Assembly: GCA_051861205.1 (NCBI GenBank)
Contig: JBHYDC010000008.1
Coordinates: 105,257-169,256, forward strand
Source: JBHYDC01 sp051861205
Lineage (GTDB): Bacteria > Pseudomonadota > Alphaproteobacteria > Rhizobiales > Pleomorphomonadaceae
DNA: 64,000 nt
Direction: 5' to 3'
The notes under the pieces were generated by a model, which worked only from the letters and a program-made list of their open reading frames with translations, had not been told where the DNA came from and did not search any database. Shown here one piece after another: positions 44,935 to 52,545 of this stretch. Numbering within the stretch: position 1 is the stretch's first letter; the number at the start of each line of letters is the position of its first letter. The translations under genes and the position numbers were made by a program.

Positions 44935-45441
44935 TCAGCTCCTTGGAACGAATATACGTGTGAGAACGCCGTCGCGCACGATGAATTGGTGGTAGAGCGC
45001 ACCAGCGACATGCAATCCGATCAACACCAGGAAGGCGGGTTTGGCGAGCGCATGAAAATCGCCAACCTCCGGCTCGATGTACCACGTGACCAGACCGCTG
45101 ATGGGGACCGCGAACAGAAGAATATAGAAGGCGATATGGACGAGCGCTGCAAGGCGAACCTGCAACACGCTGGTGCCAGCCGGCGACAACGGCGCCCCGG
45201 TGCCGAGACGAACGGCAAGTCGAACGACTGCAAGCACCAGAACGGCTATGCCGAAATAGATATGGAGATTAGAAAGAAAAACATCTGTATTAGATAATGT
45301 ACCACCTTCTTCGAAGGCGTCAAGCGCTGCTTCCATCGATTCTCCGAAGACAATCTGAAAGGCGATCAACCCAACGATGACCCAATGCAAGATAATCTGC
45401 GTAACCGAATAGCCGGATGGTGAGCGCGGATTGTAGTCCAT
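44935..45441 (-). CDS. Cytochrome b561 family protein
   Basis: A 168-residue membrane cytochrome with four transmembrane helices. Candidate heme-ligating histidines are in helix 1 (TQIILHWVIVGLIAF), helix 2 (SNLHIYFGIAVLVLAV), helix 3 (RLAALVHIAFYILLF) and helix 4 (LVLIGLHVAGALYHQF). The family passes electrons between quinol and periplasmic acceptors, and one member (CybB) is a superoxide:quinone oxidoreductase. The ATG at 45441 (MDYNPRSPSGYS) gives the family's usual start shortly before helix 1. No periplasmic partner is visible next to it. Confidence 0.88.
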   Translation of the reverse strand: MDYNPRSPSGYSVTQIILHWVIVGLIAFQIVFGESMEAALDAFEEGGTLSNTDVFLSNLHIYFGIAVLVLAVVRLAVRLGTGAPLSPAGTSVLQVRLAALVHIAFYILLFAVPISGLVTWYIEPEVGDFHALAKPAFLVLIGLHVAGALYHQFIVRDGVLTRIFVPRS

Positions 45442-45613
45442 GATGATCTTACCTTTGATTATTAAGCTTCGGCTGAAATGCAAGGAATCAAATACACCAA
45501 CGCTACAGATCATTAGATCAGAGGTCTAACGCGATTCTCAAGATTGGGATTGATGCATATGCGCGCCAAAAACTGGCTGCAATCTGGTGATTTGATAAAG
45601 TGAAACGCGTATG

Positions 45614-45651
45614 AAAAACGACGACCGGCCGGATGGCTCCGCGCCGGTCGT
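45614..45651 (-). terminator. Intrinsic terminator after ettA
   Basis: A 9-bp stem (ACGACCGGC at 45621-45629, GCCGGTCGT at 45643-45651). On the minus strand it is followed by CGTTTTT. It lies 28 bases past the ettA stop codon and ahead of the b561 gene. Confidence 0.8.
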
Positions 45652-45678
45652 GCTTAACAAGGTGGTTGGACCGCTCGC

Positions 45679-47334
45679 TCAGCGCGTCAGCGGCTTGTAC
45701 TTGATCCGCCGCGGATTGACCGAATCGGCACCGAGACGGCGCTTCTTGTCTTCCTCGTACATCTCGAAGTTACCCTCGAACCATTCGACATGGCTATCGC
45801 CCTCGAAGGCGAGGATGTGGGTCGCGAGCCGGTCGAGGAACATGCGATCGTGGCTGATGACCACGGCGCAGCCGGCGAAATCTTCGAGCGCTTCTTCAAG
45901 GGCCGAGAGGGTTTCGGTATCAAGATCGTTGGTGGGTTCGTCGAGGAGCAGAAGATTCGCGCCCGATTTCAGCATCTTGGCCAGATGCACCCGGTTGCGC
46001 TGACCGCCGGAGAGCGAGCCGACTTTCTGCTGCTGATCGCCGCCCTTGAAGTTGAACGACGAGCAATAGGCCCGCGAGTTCACGTCCTTCTTGCCGAGCG
46101 TGATGACGTCGAAACCACCTGAGATTTCCTCCCACACCGATTTGTTCGGGTTGAGAGCATCGCGCGACTGGTCGACGTAACCAAGATGCACGGTCTCGCC
46201 GACGCGGATCGAGCCGGATTCAGGCGTTTCCTGACCGGTGATCATGCGGAACAGCGTTGTTTTGCCCGCGCCGTTCGGCCCGATCACGCCGACGATACCG
46301 CCGGGCGGCAGGCTGAACGAAAGATTGTCGATGAGAAGGCGGTCGCCATAGCCCTTCGACAGGCCCTCGACCTCGATCACCACGTCGCCGAGGCGCGGAC
46401 CGGGCGGAATGATGATCTGAGCGGTGCCGGAGGTCTGGCGCTCTTCGCTGCGGCGGAGCAATTCGTCATAGGCCTTGACGCGCGCCTTGGACTTGGCCTG
46501 ACGGGCCTTCGGGCTTGCCCCGATCCACTCGCGCTCACGCTCCAGCGAGCGCTGGCGGGCGACGTCCTCGCGGTTTTCCTGGAACAGGCGCTTGGCCTTC
46601 TTGTCGAGATAGGCCGAGTAGTTGCCCTCATAGGGAATGCCCTTGCCCCGGTCGAGTTCAAGGATCCAGCCGGTGACGTTGTCGAGGAAATAGCGATCGT
46701 GGGTGATGATCAGCACGGCGCCGGGAAACTCGCGCAGGTGCTTTTCAAGCCACGCGACGGATTCAGCGTCGAGATGGTTGGTGGGCTCGTCGAGCAGCAA
46801 CAGGTCGGGCGCATCGAGCAAGAGCTTGCAGAGGGCGACGCGGCGCTTTTCGCCGCCCGACAGATTGGCGACGGCCGCATCGCCGGGCGGGCAGCGCAGC
46901 GCGTCCATGGCCATCTCGACCTTGGAATCGAGATCCCACAGGTTCTTTGCGTCGATGATGTCCTGAAGCTTGGCGGCTTTCTCGGCGTTCTCGTCCGAGT
47001 AATCCATCATCAGTTCATTGTATTGGTCGATCAGCGCCTTGTCCTTGGCGACGCCCTCCATGACGTTGCCGAGCACGTCCTTGGTCTCGTCAAGCTGAGG
47101 CTCCTGCGCGAGGTAGCCGACGCGGGCGCCCTTGGCGAGCCAAGCCTCGCCGGTGAACTCCTTGTCCATGCCGGCCATGATGCGCAAAAGCGTGGACTTG
47201 CCCGACCCGTTCGGCCCGAGCACGCCGATCTTGGCATCCGGGTAGAACTGGAGGTGGATTGTGTCGAGGACCTTCTTGCCACCACCATAGGACTTGGTGA
47301 GGCCGTGCATGTAGTAGATGAATTCGCGAGCCAT
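45679..47334 (-). CDS. ettA: Energy-dependent translational throttle protein EttA (ABC-F)
   Basis: A 551-residue ABC-F ATPase with two nucleotide-binding domains and no membrane part. Walker A motifs are GPNGSGKSTLL (domain 1) and GPNGAGKTTLF (domain 2). Signature motifs are NLSGGEKRRVALC and SLSGGQRNRVHLA, with Walker B LLLLDEPTNHLD and LLLLDEPTNDLD. The arm and linker (KKAKRLFQENREDVARQRSL) match EttA, which binds the ribosomal E site and gates the first translation steps according to ATP/ADP. Start REFIYYMHGLTKSYGGGKKV is the usual EttA beginning. Length is typical (~550). Confidence 0.95.
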   Translation of the reverse strand: MAREFIYYMHGLTKSYGGGKKVLDTIHLQFYPDAKIGVLGPNGSGKSTLLRIMAGMDKEFTGEAWLAKGARVGYLAQEPQLDETKDVLGNVMEGVAKDKALIDQYNELMMDYSDENAEKAAKLQDIIDAKNLWDLDSKVEMAMDALRCPPGDAAVANLSGGEKRRVALCKLLLDAPDLLLLDEPTNHLDAESVAWLEKHLREFPGAVLIITHDRYFLDNVTGWILELDRGKGIPYEGNYSAYLDKKAKRLFQENREDVARQRSLEREREWIGASPKARQAKSKARVKAYDELLRRSEERQTSGTAQIIIPPGPRLGDVVIEVEGLSKGYGDRLLIDNLSFSLPPGGIVGVIGPNGAGKTTLFRMITGQETPESGSIRVGETVHLGYVDQSRDALNPNKSVWEEISGGFDVITLGKKDVNSRAYCSSFNFKGGDQQQKVGSLSGGQRNRVHLAKMLKSGANLLLLDEPTNDLDTETLSALEEALEDFAGCAVVISHDRMFLDRLATHILAFEGDSHVEWFEGNFEMYEEDKKRRLGADSVNPRRIKYKPLTR

Positions 47335-47446
47335 GACGGGGTCCGAAACCTGCGATAAGGAGTGGAATTGCGTGGCGCCGTTCTAGCCCGCTGGTCTCGC
47401 CAGGGGAAGAAAAAACGCGCGCCCGGTGGCGGATTGCCCGCAGGCC

Positions 47447-47849
47447 TCAGCTTTTGCAGCGCTCGGCATCCTCCCAACGCGGTGGTTCCCCCTCGCCTCC
47501 CCCGTCGAGCCAGGCACGCTTGGCGAGGAGATAGCGCCGCACGCCCTCAAGCGCCGACATCTTGTTTTCGATTTCGGTCAGTTTCTCGTCGAGGAACGCG
47601 CGCTTGTTCTCCTCAGACAGGGTGCCGCCATCCCACCGATCGATGAGGGCTTTGATTTCCTTGAGGGAAAAGCCATAGGCCTGGGCCATTCGGATGGCTT
47701 GCGCCCGCTCGACGTGTTCGCGGCTGTAGACGCGGTAGCCGTTGCCGACCGCGCTTTCGCCGGGCTCAAGCAAGCCGCTGCGCTCGTAAAAGCGGATCGT
47801 GCTGCGCTTCAGTCCGGATGCTTTCTCGAATTTCCCGATGTGTATGCAT
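47447..47849 (-). pseudogene. MerR-family regulator with an apparent 1-base frameshift at its N-terminus
   Basis: From 47834 down to the stop at 47447 the sequence encodes a complete MerR regulator: FEKASGLKRSTIRFYERSGL (the HTH), NGYRVYSREHVERAQAIRMA, FSLKEIKALIDRW, then a coiled-coil dimer helix ending in RAWLDG. However, the only ATG with a Shine-Dalgarno (AAGG, six bases before the ATG at 47849) is out of frame by one base. Removing one base at about codon 4 (the ACACA run) would give a perfect MHTIGKFEKASG start. In the intact frame no ATG, GTG or TTG occurs before a stop upstream; the first TTG (47773) would remove the DNA-binding helices. It is a recent frameshift, a sequencing error, or a gene using a rare start. 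Confidence 0.7.
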
Positions 47850-47856
47850 TCAAGCC

Positions 47857-47888
47857 TTGACCGTGTCCTTAGGTGCAGGGTCTATCCA
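47857..47888 (+). promoter_or_regulatory. MerR-type promoter with 20-bp spacer and internal dyad, driving the SDR gene
   Basis: A -35 TTGACC (47857-47862) and a -10 TATCCA (47883-47888) are separated by 20 bases, longer than the normal 17. Between them, at 47859-47882, lies a dyad beginning GACC and ending GGTC with further symmetric matches around its centre. Over-long spacers with such a dyad are the hallmark of promoters activated by MerR proteins through DNA distortion. The MerR gene is divergent and starts 10 bases away. Confidence 0.6.
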
Positions 47889-47921
47889 AAAGGTCTTTCT
47901 GGCAATGCTGACGAGAGACAG

Positions 47922-48803
47922 ATGAAACAAACCTCTGAATTGAACGACAAAGCGGTGCTCGTGACGGGTGCAGCTAAGGGCATCGGCAACGCACTGGCCC
48001 GCCATCTCGACGCGCTGGGATACCGCGTCTTCGCCGGTGTGCGGCGGCAGGAAGACGCCGATGCCCTGCGCGCGGCGACATCGGACCGCCTGATGCCGAT
48101 CACGCTTGATGTCACGATCGGCGATCACATCGAAAACGCACGCCGCATGATCGCCGCCGAAATGGGCGAGCGGGGCCTTTATGCGCTGATCAACAACGCC
48201 AGCCACAACTATGTATCCGCCTTCGAATACACCGACGACGCCAAGGCAAGGGCTTTGATGGAAACCAAATTCTTCGGTCCCTACCGTCTGAGCCATGCCT
48301 TGATTCCGGCCTTGTGGTCGGCTGCGGATTACTCCGGCGGCACGTCGAAGCTGGTGAACATAGGCTCGATCGGCAGCGCGATCGGCATTCCCTGGGAGGC
48401 CTTTTATCACGCCTCGAAATTCGCGCTTCTCGGTCTGTCCGAGAGCATTTCCAGCGAGCTTCACGCGCAAGGCATCCGGGTGATTCTGGTCATGCCGGGC
48501 GGAACGAAGACGGATCTCCTTACCCGAAGCGCGGCCGGCGCACATGAGGCGATAAGCGGCCTGCCGCCGGAGGGTGATCACTATCGCAAGAGTTTGAAGC
48601 GGCTGGCAGAGATGACCGGACATGTCGATCGGCTGGGAGTCGAGCCGGACCATGTGGCAAGGCGCATTGCGCGCCTTCTCCGGTCGAAGAACCCGCCGCT
48701 GCGTGTGTTGGTGGGCACGGACGCCCGATTGATTAACGCCGTCCGGGCCACACTGCCTGAACGGCTGTTCCATCGCCTCCTAAGGCGCGTGTTCAGCGGT
48801 TGA
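47922..48803 (+). CDS. SDR-family oxidoreductase under probable MerR control
   Basis: A 293-residue short-chain dehydrogenase. TGAAKGIG is at residues 15-22, the NNAG motif is modified to NNAS (LINNASHNY), and the catalytic FYHASKFAL supplies Tyr and Lys. VFAGVRRQED after strand 2 suggests NADP(H) preference through Arg residues, by the family rule. The C-terminal region with LPERLFHRLLRRVF resembles SDRs related to retinol or 17-beta-hydroxysteroid dehydrogenase-like proteins. The frame is open upstream across the promoter, but the ATG at 47922 is the first one downstream of the predicted -10. Substrate is unknown, possibly a reactive carbonyl sensed by the MerR protein. Confidence 0.88.
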   Translation: MKQTSELNDKAVLVTGAAKGIGNALARHLDALGYRVFAGVRRQEDADALRAATSDRLMPITLDVTIGDHIENARRMIAAEMGERGLYALINNASHNYVSAFEYTDDAKARALMETKFFGPYRLSHALIPALWSAADYSGGTSKLVNIGSIGSAIGIPWEAFYHASKFALLGLSESISSELHAQGIRVILVMPGGTKTDLLTRSAAGAHEAISGLPPEGDHYRKSLKRLAEMTGHVDRLGVEPDHVARRIARLLRSKNPPLRVLVGTDARLINAVRATLPERLFHRLLRRVFSG

Positions 48804-48831
48804 AAAGAACGCCCGCGTCAGATCCGGGCGT
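48803..48831 (-). terminator. Intrinsic terminator between the SDR gene and the globin-coupled sensor gene
   Basis: A 7-bp stem (ACGCCCG at 48809-48815, CGGGCGT at 48825-48831). On the minus strand it is followed by TCTTTTC, so it best fits the end of the sensor gene transcript. Confidence 0.65.
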
Positions 48832-48836
48832 CCGCG

Positions 48837-50168
48837 TCAACGGGCCAGAACGCGCTTCATGAAGTCCTGAACGCTGCTTTCCAGCATTCGGGCCTGACCG
48901 CCGAGATCGCCGGCGAGAACCGAGACGTTCTTGGCGGCGGTCGCGGTATCGCCGGCGCCGCGCCGGACGTCCTGGAGGGAGGTGTCGATCCCTTCCGAGG
49001 ACCGGGCCGCGCTCTGCGCGTTCTCGGCAATCTCCCGCGTTGCCGCACCCTGCTCTTCGACGGCGGCGGCGATGGCTGAACCGATACGCGCGATCTCGTC
49101 GATGGTCTGCGTGATGGATTGGATGTCAGACACGGAGCGCCGCGTCATATCCTGGATCGATGAGATTTGCTCGGTGATGTCGGAGGTTGCCTTGGTCGTC
49201 TGGGACGCCAGCGACTTCACCTCGGACGCAACGACGGCAAAGCCCTTGCCGGCCTCGCCCGCGCGCGCTGCTTCAATGGTAGCGTTGAGGGCCAGGAGGT
49301 TCGTCTGATCGGCGATGGCGGAGATGAGTTGGATGACCGAGCCGATCTTCTCGGCGGCATTCGCCAGTCCGGAAATGGTCGACTGCGTGCGGCGGGCGCC
49401 TTCGACGGCCCGGTCTGCGACCGTTTGGGAGGCTTCCGCCTGCCGGCCGATTTCCCCGATCGAGGCGTAAAGCTCCTCCGTCGCTGCGGCCGAGGCGGTG
49501 ATGCCCTGGGCGGTCTTGCGCTGGGTCTGCGATATCGTTTCGGTCTGGCTCGATTGCGACGCGACTTGATCGTTCAGACCCCGCGCGGTGCCTTCAAGGC
49601 TGCCCGACGCATCGTTGAGCTTGGAGAGCATGCCCTTCATCACGCCATCGAAGGAACGCACGGCGTCTTCGATCCGCGTCTGCCGCTCTGCCATGTTCTT
49701 GACCATGGTGTCGTGGTAGACGGAAATAGCAAGGTCGAGATCAAGCATCACCGTGCGCGTAACCGCACCGATGAGGCGGGAGGATTTCGCTCCGGAAAAG
49801 CGGTGGTGCTTGCCGATTATCTCTACCATCCGGGCAAGAACCATGTTGTAGCCGGCGATATACCAGTGCGGCTCCAGCCCCATCTTGACGTGGGCGAGCC
49901 CGATCCGGGTCACGCTGTCGATATAGGACTGATCGAACCGAGCCGAAAACAGGTTCGCCCAATGCGCGCCCTGCACCTTGACGAGGTGATCCTGGCGGCC
50001 GGCGATCATGTCCTTCAGTTTGGGGACCGTCGTCCAGTAAAGATAGAAATCCTTGAGGATATCCTGGATTTTCGGCTCCAGAATGATCCATGCGGCGCGA
50101 ACGTCAGCGCGTACGGCGTCGGATAGCCCGTGGGCTGAAGGAACATCCTCATGAGATGAGCTGGTCAT
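48837..50168 (-). CDS. Globin-coupled sensor methyl-accepting chemotaxis protein (soluble)
   Basis: A 443-residue transducer without transmembrane segments. Residues ~15-165 form a sensor globin: WIILEPKIQDILKDFYLYW early and the proximal-His region IGLAHVKMGLEPHWYIAGY. The C-terminal ~250 residues are a methyl-accepting signalling domain with the hairpin tip IADQTNLLALNATIEAARAG and KGFAVVASEVKSLA. HemAT-type aerotaxis transducers have the same arrangement and sense oxygen through heme. The ATG at 50168 (MTSSSHEDV) is preferred; one four codons upstream is possible. The window has flagellar genes but no che cluster, so its CheA partner is elsewhere. Confidence 0.9.
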   Translation of the reverse strand: MTSSSHEDVPSAHGLSDAVRADVRAAWIILEPKIQDILKDFYLYWTTVPKLKDMIAGRQDHLVKVQGAHWANLFSARFDQSYIDSVTRIGLAHVKMGLEPHWYIAGYNMVLARMVEIIGKHHRFSGAKSSRLIGAVTRTVMLDLDLAISVYHDTMVKNMAERQTRIEDAVRSFDGVMKGMLSKLNDASGSLEGTARGLNDQVASQSSQTETISQTQRKTAQGITASAAATEELYASIGEIGRQAEASQTVADRAVEGARRTQSTISGLANAAEKIGSVIQLISAIADQTNLLALNATIEAARAGEAGKGFAVVASEVKSLASQTTKATSDITEQISSIQDMTRRSVSDIQSITQTIDEIARIGSAIAAAVEEQGAATREIAENAQSAARSSEGIDTSLQDVRRGAGDTATAAKNVSVLAGDLGGQARMLESSVQDFMKRVLAR

Positions 50169-50552
50169 GCATTCCCCCAAAGGATGACGTCATGCCGATC
50201 CAAATCTTAGCGGCAGATGAAGAGTATGCGGATAATGGTTTCGAATTTCATAATATGTTGCCAACACGACCAAGGGATATGTGGGACGGGTCGAGAGATC
50301 CGATCAATTGGCGCTGCGTTCATGGGTGCTGGCGGCTTGGTGCGAGGCATGAATTTTTTGAGCTGCTTCTCAGCCGCCCTGTTTCCACACCGACCACGGC
50401 GTAGAGATAGGGCCTCGTGGCAAGGCAGATGGGAACTTTATAGCCTGTAACTCGGACATTCCTTACGAAGCGTTCACGGTAAAGCCGTCCATGATCACGA
50501 GTGTGCGATTGTGCAGCGCACTCAGTTGACTTAGCAAGGCGATTAAGCGATG
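50169..50552. other. Intergenic region between the sensor gene and the TetR gene
   Basis: About 384 bases without a convincing gene. A 70-codon frame starting at 50192 has a possible ribosome-binding site but encodes nothing recognisable. A TTGACT element at 50526-50531 may be the -35 of the tetR promoter, with the TetR palindrome lying at the expected -10 region. Confidence 0.4.
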
Positions 50553-50570
50553 AGAACGAACGTTCGTTCT
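50553..50570 (+). promoter_or_regulatory. 18-bp perfect palindrome, probable TetR operator
   Basis: AGAACGAACGTTCGTTCT is a perfect inverted repeat 28 bases before the chosen tetR start and 22 bases after a TTGACT -35-like hexamer. Its size and position fit an autoregulatory TetR operator. No second copy is seen upstream of the pump genes, so repression of the pump may work by read-through from tetR. Confidence 0.7.
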
Positions 50571-50597
50571 TTGCGAGCTATCGCTGGTTTTCGCTCC

Positions 50598-51224
50598 ATG
50601 CTCCAAGTCGCATCGTTATCACAGCCTAGCGAAACGGATCTCTCTCCACAGGATCTGCGACGTGCGCAGATTTTGGACGCAGCCCGGCATTGTTTTGCAA
50701 AATCCGGCTTCCACGGCGCTTCGATGCAGCAGATTTGCGCGGAAGCGAAAATGAGCCCCGGTGCGCTTTATCGATACTTCCCGTCCAAGGACGCGATCAT
50801 CGACGCGATCGCGGAAGACGAACGGGCGATCGCGGCTACGGTGATGCAGGATTTCCGCGGCTCGGGGTGCTTGGTCGACCGCTTGATAACCTCTGGCATG
50901 CGATACCTCCGGCAGATGCAGCGCCCGGATTCGGCGCGCCTGATGGCGGAAATCATGGCTGAAACCATGCGCAGTACCGGCTTGAGCGACCGGTTCAACA
51001 CCATTGAAATGGATGTCCGGGAAGAATTCCTGCGGGCGTTTAAAGAGGCGCAAGACACTGGCGAAATCGCCACCGATGTCGACATTGAGGCCGCAATCAT
51101 GGTGATGATGGCCATTGGTGACGGGCTTGTCCTGCGAATGGGGATCGAGAACGAAGCATCCCCTGAGATTTTTGAACCCTTCCTACGGCGCATCGTGCCG
51201 GCCCTGCTGAAATCCACCGCGTAA
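50598..51224 (+). CDS. TetR-family transcriptional regulator of the RND pump
   Basis: A 208-residue repressor. The N-terminal HTH is clear: LRRAQILDAARHCFAKSGFH followed by GASMQQICAEAKMSPGALYR and YFPSKDAIIDAIAEDE. The C-terminal ligand-binding domain is divergent, as usual. An ATG at 50550 would put the palindromic operator inside the coding sequence, so the ATG at 50598 is preferred. It precedes an RND adaptor-pump pair in the same direction, separated by 127 bases, which is the standard arrangement for a local efflux repressor. Confidence 0.88.
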   Translation: MLQVASLSQPSETDLSPQDLRRAQILDAARHCFAKSGFHGASMQQICAEAKMSPGALYRYFPSKDAIIDAIAEDERAIAATVMQDFRGSGCLVDRLITSGMRYLRQMQRPDSARLMAEIMAETMRSTGLSDRFNTIEMDVREEFLRAFKEAQDTGEIATDVDIEAAIMVMMAIGDGLVLRMGIENEASPEIFEPFLRRIVPALLKSTA

Positions 51225-51351
51225 ACGGCGACGTACCATCAACGCCATCTACTTTGGTTATGGCGCCGACGGGACCGAGCCGATCCGTATCCTTGACTAA
51301 CGACCAATCGAGGTCGCAGCCACTCGGCTGGACCGACCAGGAGCCCTCAGT

Positions 51352-52545
51352 ATGACCAGATATTTGGTCGCCGCTCTCGCCTTAACCGTTGCGGCCGGCG
51401 CCCTTCCGGTGACCTCCATCGCATTCGCTGAAGACGTGAAGCCTGCCGTTTCGACCGCGAAGGCCCCGTCGGTGACCGTGGTCACGACGGGCCGTCATGA
51501 CGTGGTCGAGCAGGCCATAGTTACCGGAACTTTGGTTGCGCGCGAAGAAGTCCAAGTCTCAGCCGACGTAGACGGACTGAAAATCGAGAAGATCTTCGTC
51601 GATGAAGGCGACCTCGTTACGGCTGGCCAGATCCTGGCGAAGCTATCGACCGATGCGATCGACATCGCGCTTGCGCAGAATACGTCGCAGCTCGCGCGCG
51701 CCGATGCCGACATCGCCCAGCAGAAGGCGCAGATCGCCGAAGCCGAGGCCAACCAGGTGCAGGCAGCCGCAGCGCTGGTGAGAACGCAGGCGCTGAAGGA
51801 CAAGGGCGTTGTGGCCCAGGACGTGCTGGACCAGCGGCTTGCTACCTCCTTTGCGGCGAACGCTCGTTTGAACCTTGCCCAGCAGTCCCTTCTGGCATCC
51901 GAAGCCGACAAGACGTTGACGCAGGCGCAGCGCGCGGAACTGGAACTGCGCAAGTCGAAGACCGACATCACGGCGCCGACCGCCGGCCTTGTGCTTTCCC
52001 GCACCGCCCGCCTTGGCGCCATCGTATCGTCGGGATCGGGTTCGCTGTTCCGCATTGCCGAAAACGCCGAGATCGAACTGGAAGCTGAAGCGACCGACAC
52101 CATTCTCGCCCGCCTCGCCGCCGGCCAGATCGTGAAGGTAACGCCGGCCGGATCCAGCATTCCGATTGAAGGCAAGGTGCGTCTTGTCGCGCCGGAAGTC
52201 ACGGCATCCACCCGGCTTGGCAAGATCCGCATATCGCTTCCCCTCGACACCAACTTGCGGGTCGGTTCTTTCGCGCGCGGCTTGGTCGAGATCGCGTCCA
52301 GCTCGGGCATCGCGCTTCCGGTCGCCGCCGTCCTGAAAGGCGACGCAGAGCCCACGGTTCAGGTTGTGAACAACGGGCGGATTGAAACCCGCGTCGTCTC
52401 GACCGGTCTGTCCGGCGGCGGCTGGGTCGAAATCAAATCGGGCCTTGCAGAAGGCGAAACGGTGGTCGCGCGCGCTGGAACCTTCCTGCGCGACGGTGAT
52501 GCGGTCGAGGCCGTGAAGGTTGCCAACGAAGGGGTGAACGGATGA
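51352..52545 (+). CDS. RND efflux pump periplasmic adaptor subunit
   Basis: A 397-residue membrane fusion protein. A signal peptide (MTRYLVAALALTVAAGALPV, cleavage likely after AFA near residue 26) precedes the first half-lipoyl motif IVTGTLVAREEVQVSADVDG, the coiled-coil hairpin (QLARADADIAQQKAQIAEAE through AQRAELELRKSK), the second half-lipoyl ITAPTAGLVLSRTARLGAIV, and the beta-barrel and membrane-proximal domains. It links the inner-membrane pump to an outer-membrane TolC-type channel, which is not encoded nearby. Its stop overlaps the pump gene by four bases, so the two are translationally coupled. Confidence 0.92.
   Translation: MTRYLVAALALTVAAGALPVTSIAFAEDVKPAVSTAKAPSVTVVTTGRHDVVEQAIVTGTLVAREEVQVSADVDGLKIEKIFVDEGDLVTAGQILAKLSTDAIDIALAQNTSQLARADADIAQQKAQIAEAEANQVQAAAALVRTQALKDKGVVAQDVLDQRLATSFAANARLNLAQQSLLASEADKTLTQAQRAELELRKSKTDITAPTAGLVLSRTARLGAIVSSGSGSLFRIAENAEIELEAEATDTILARLAAGQIVKVTPAGSSIPIEGKVRLVAPEVTASTRLGKIRISLPLDTNLRVGSFARGLVEIASSSGIALPVAAVLKGDAEPTVQVVNNGRIETRVVSTGLSGGGWVEIKSGLAEGETVVARAGTFLRDGDAVEAVKVANEGVNG

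Noticed and set aside
50192..50404. A 70-codon frame with AAAGGA upstream (MPIQILAADEEYADNGFEFH...)
   Set aside because: No family resemblance, and the second half looks like non-coding sequence. Kept only as part of the intergenic description.
50553..50600. Extended N-terminus of the TetR protein from the ATG at 50550
   Set aside because: It would translate through a perfect 18-bp operator-like palindrome, and the residues do not resemble a TetR N-terminus.
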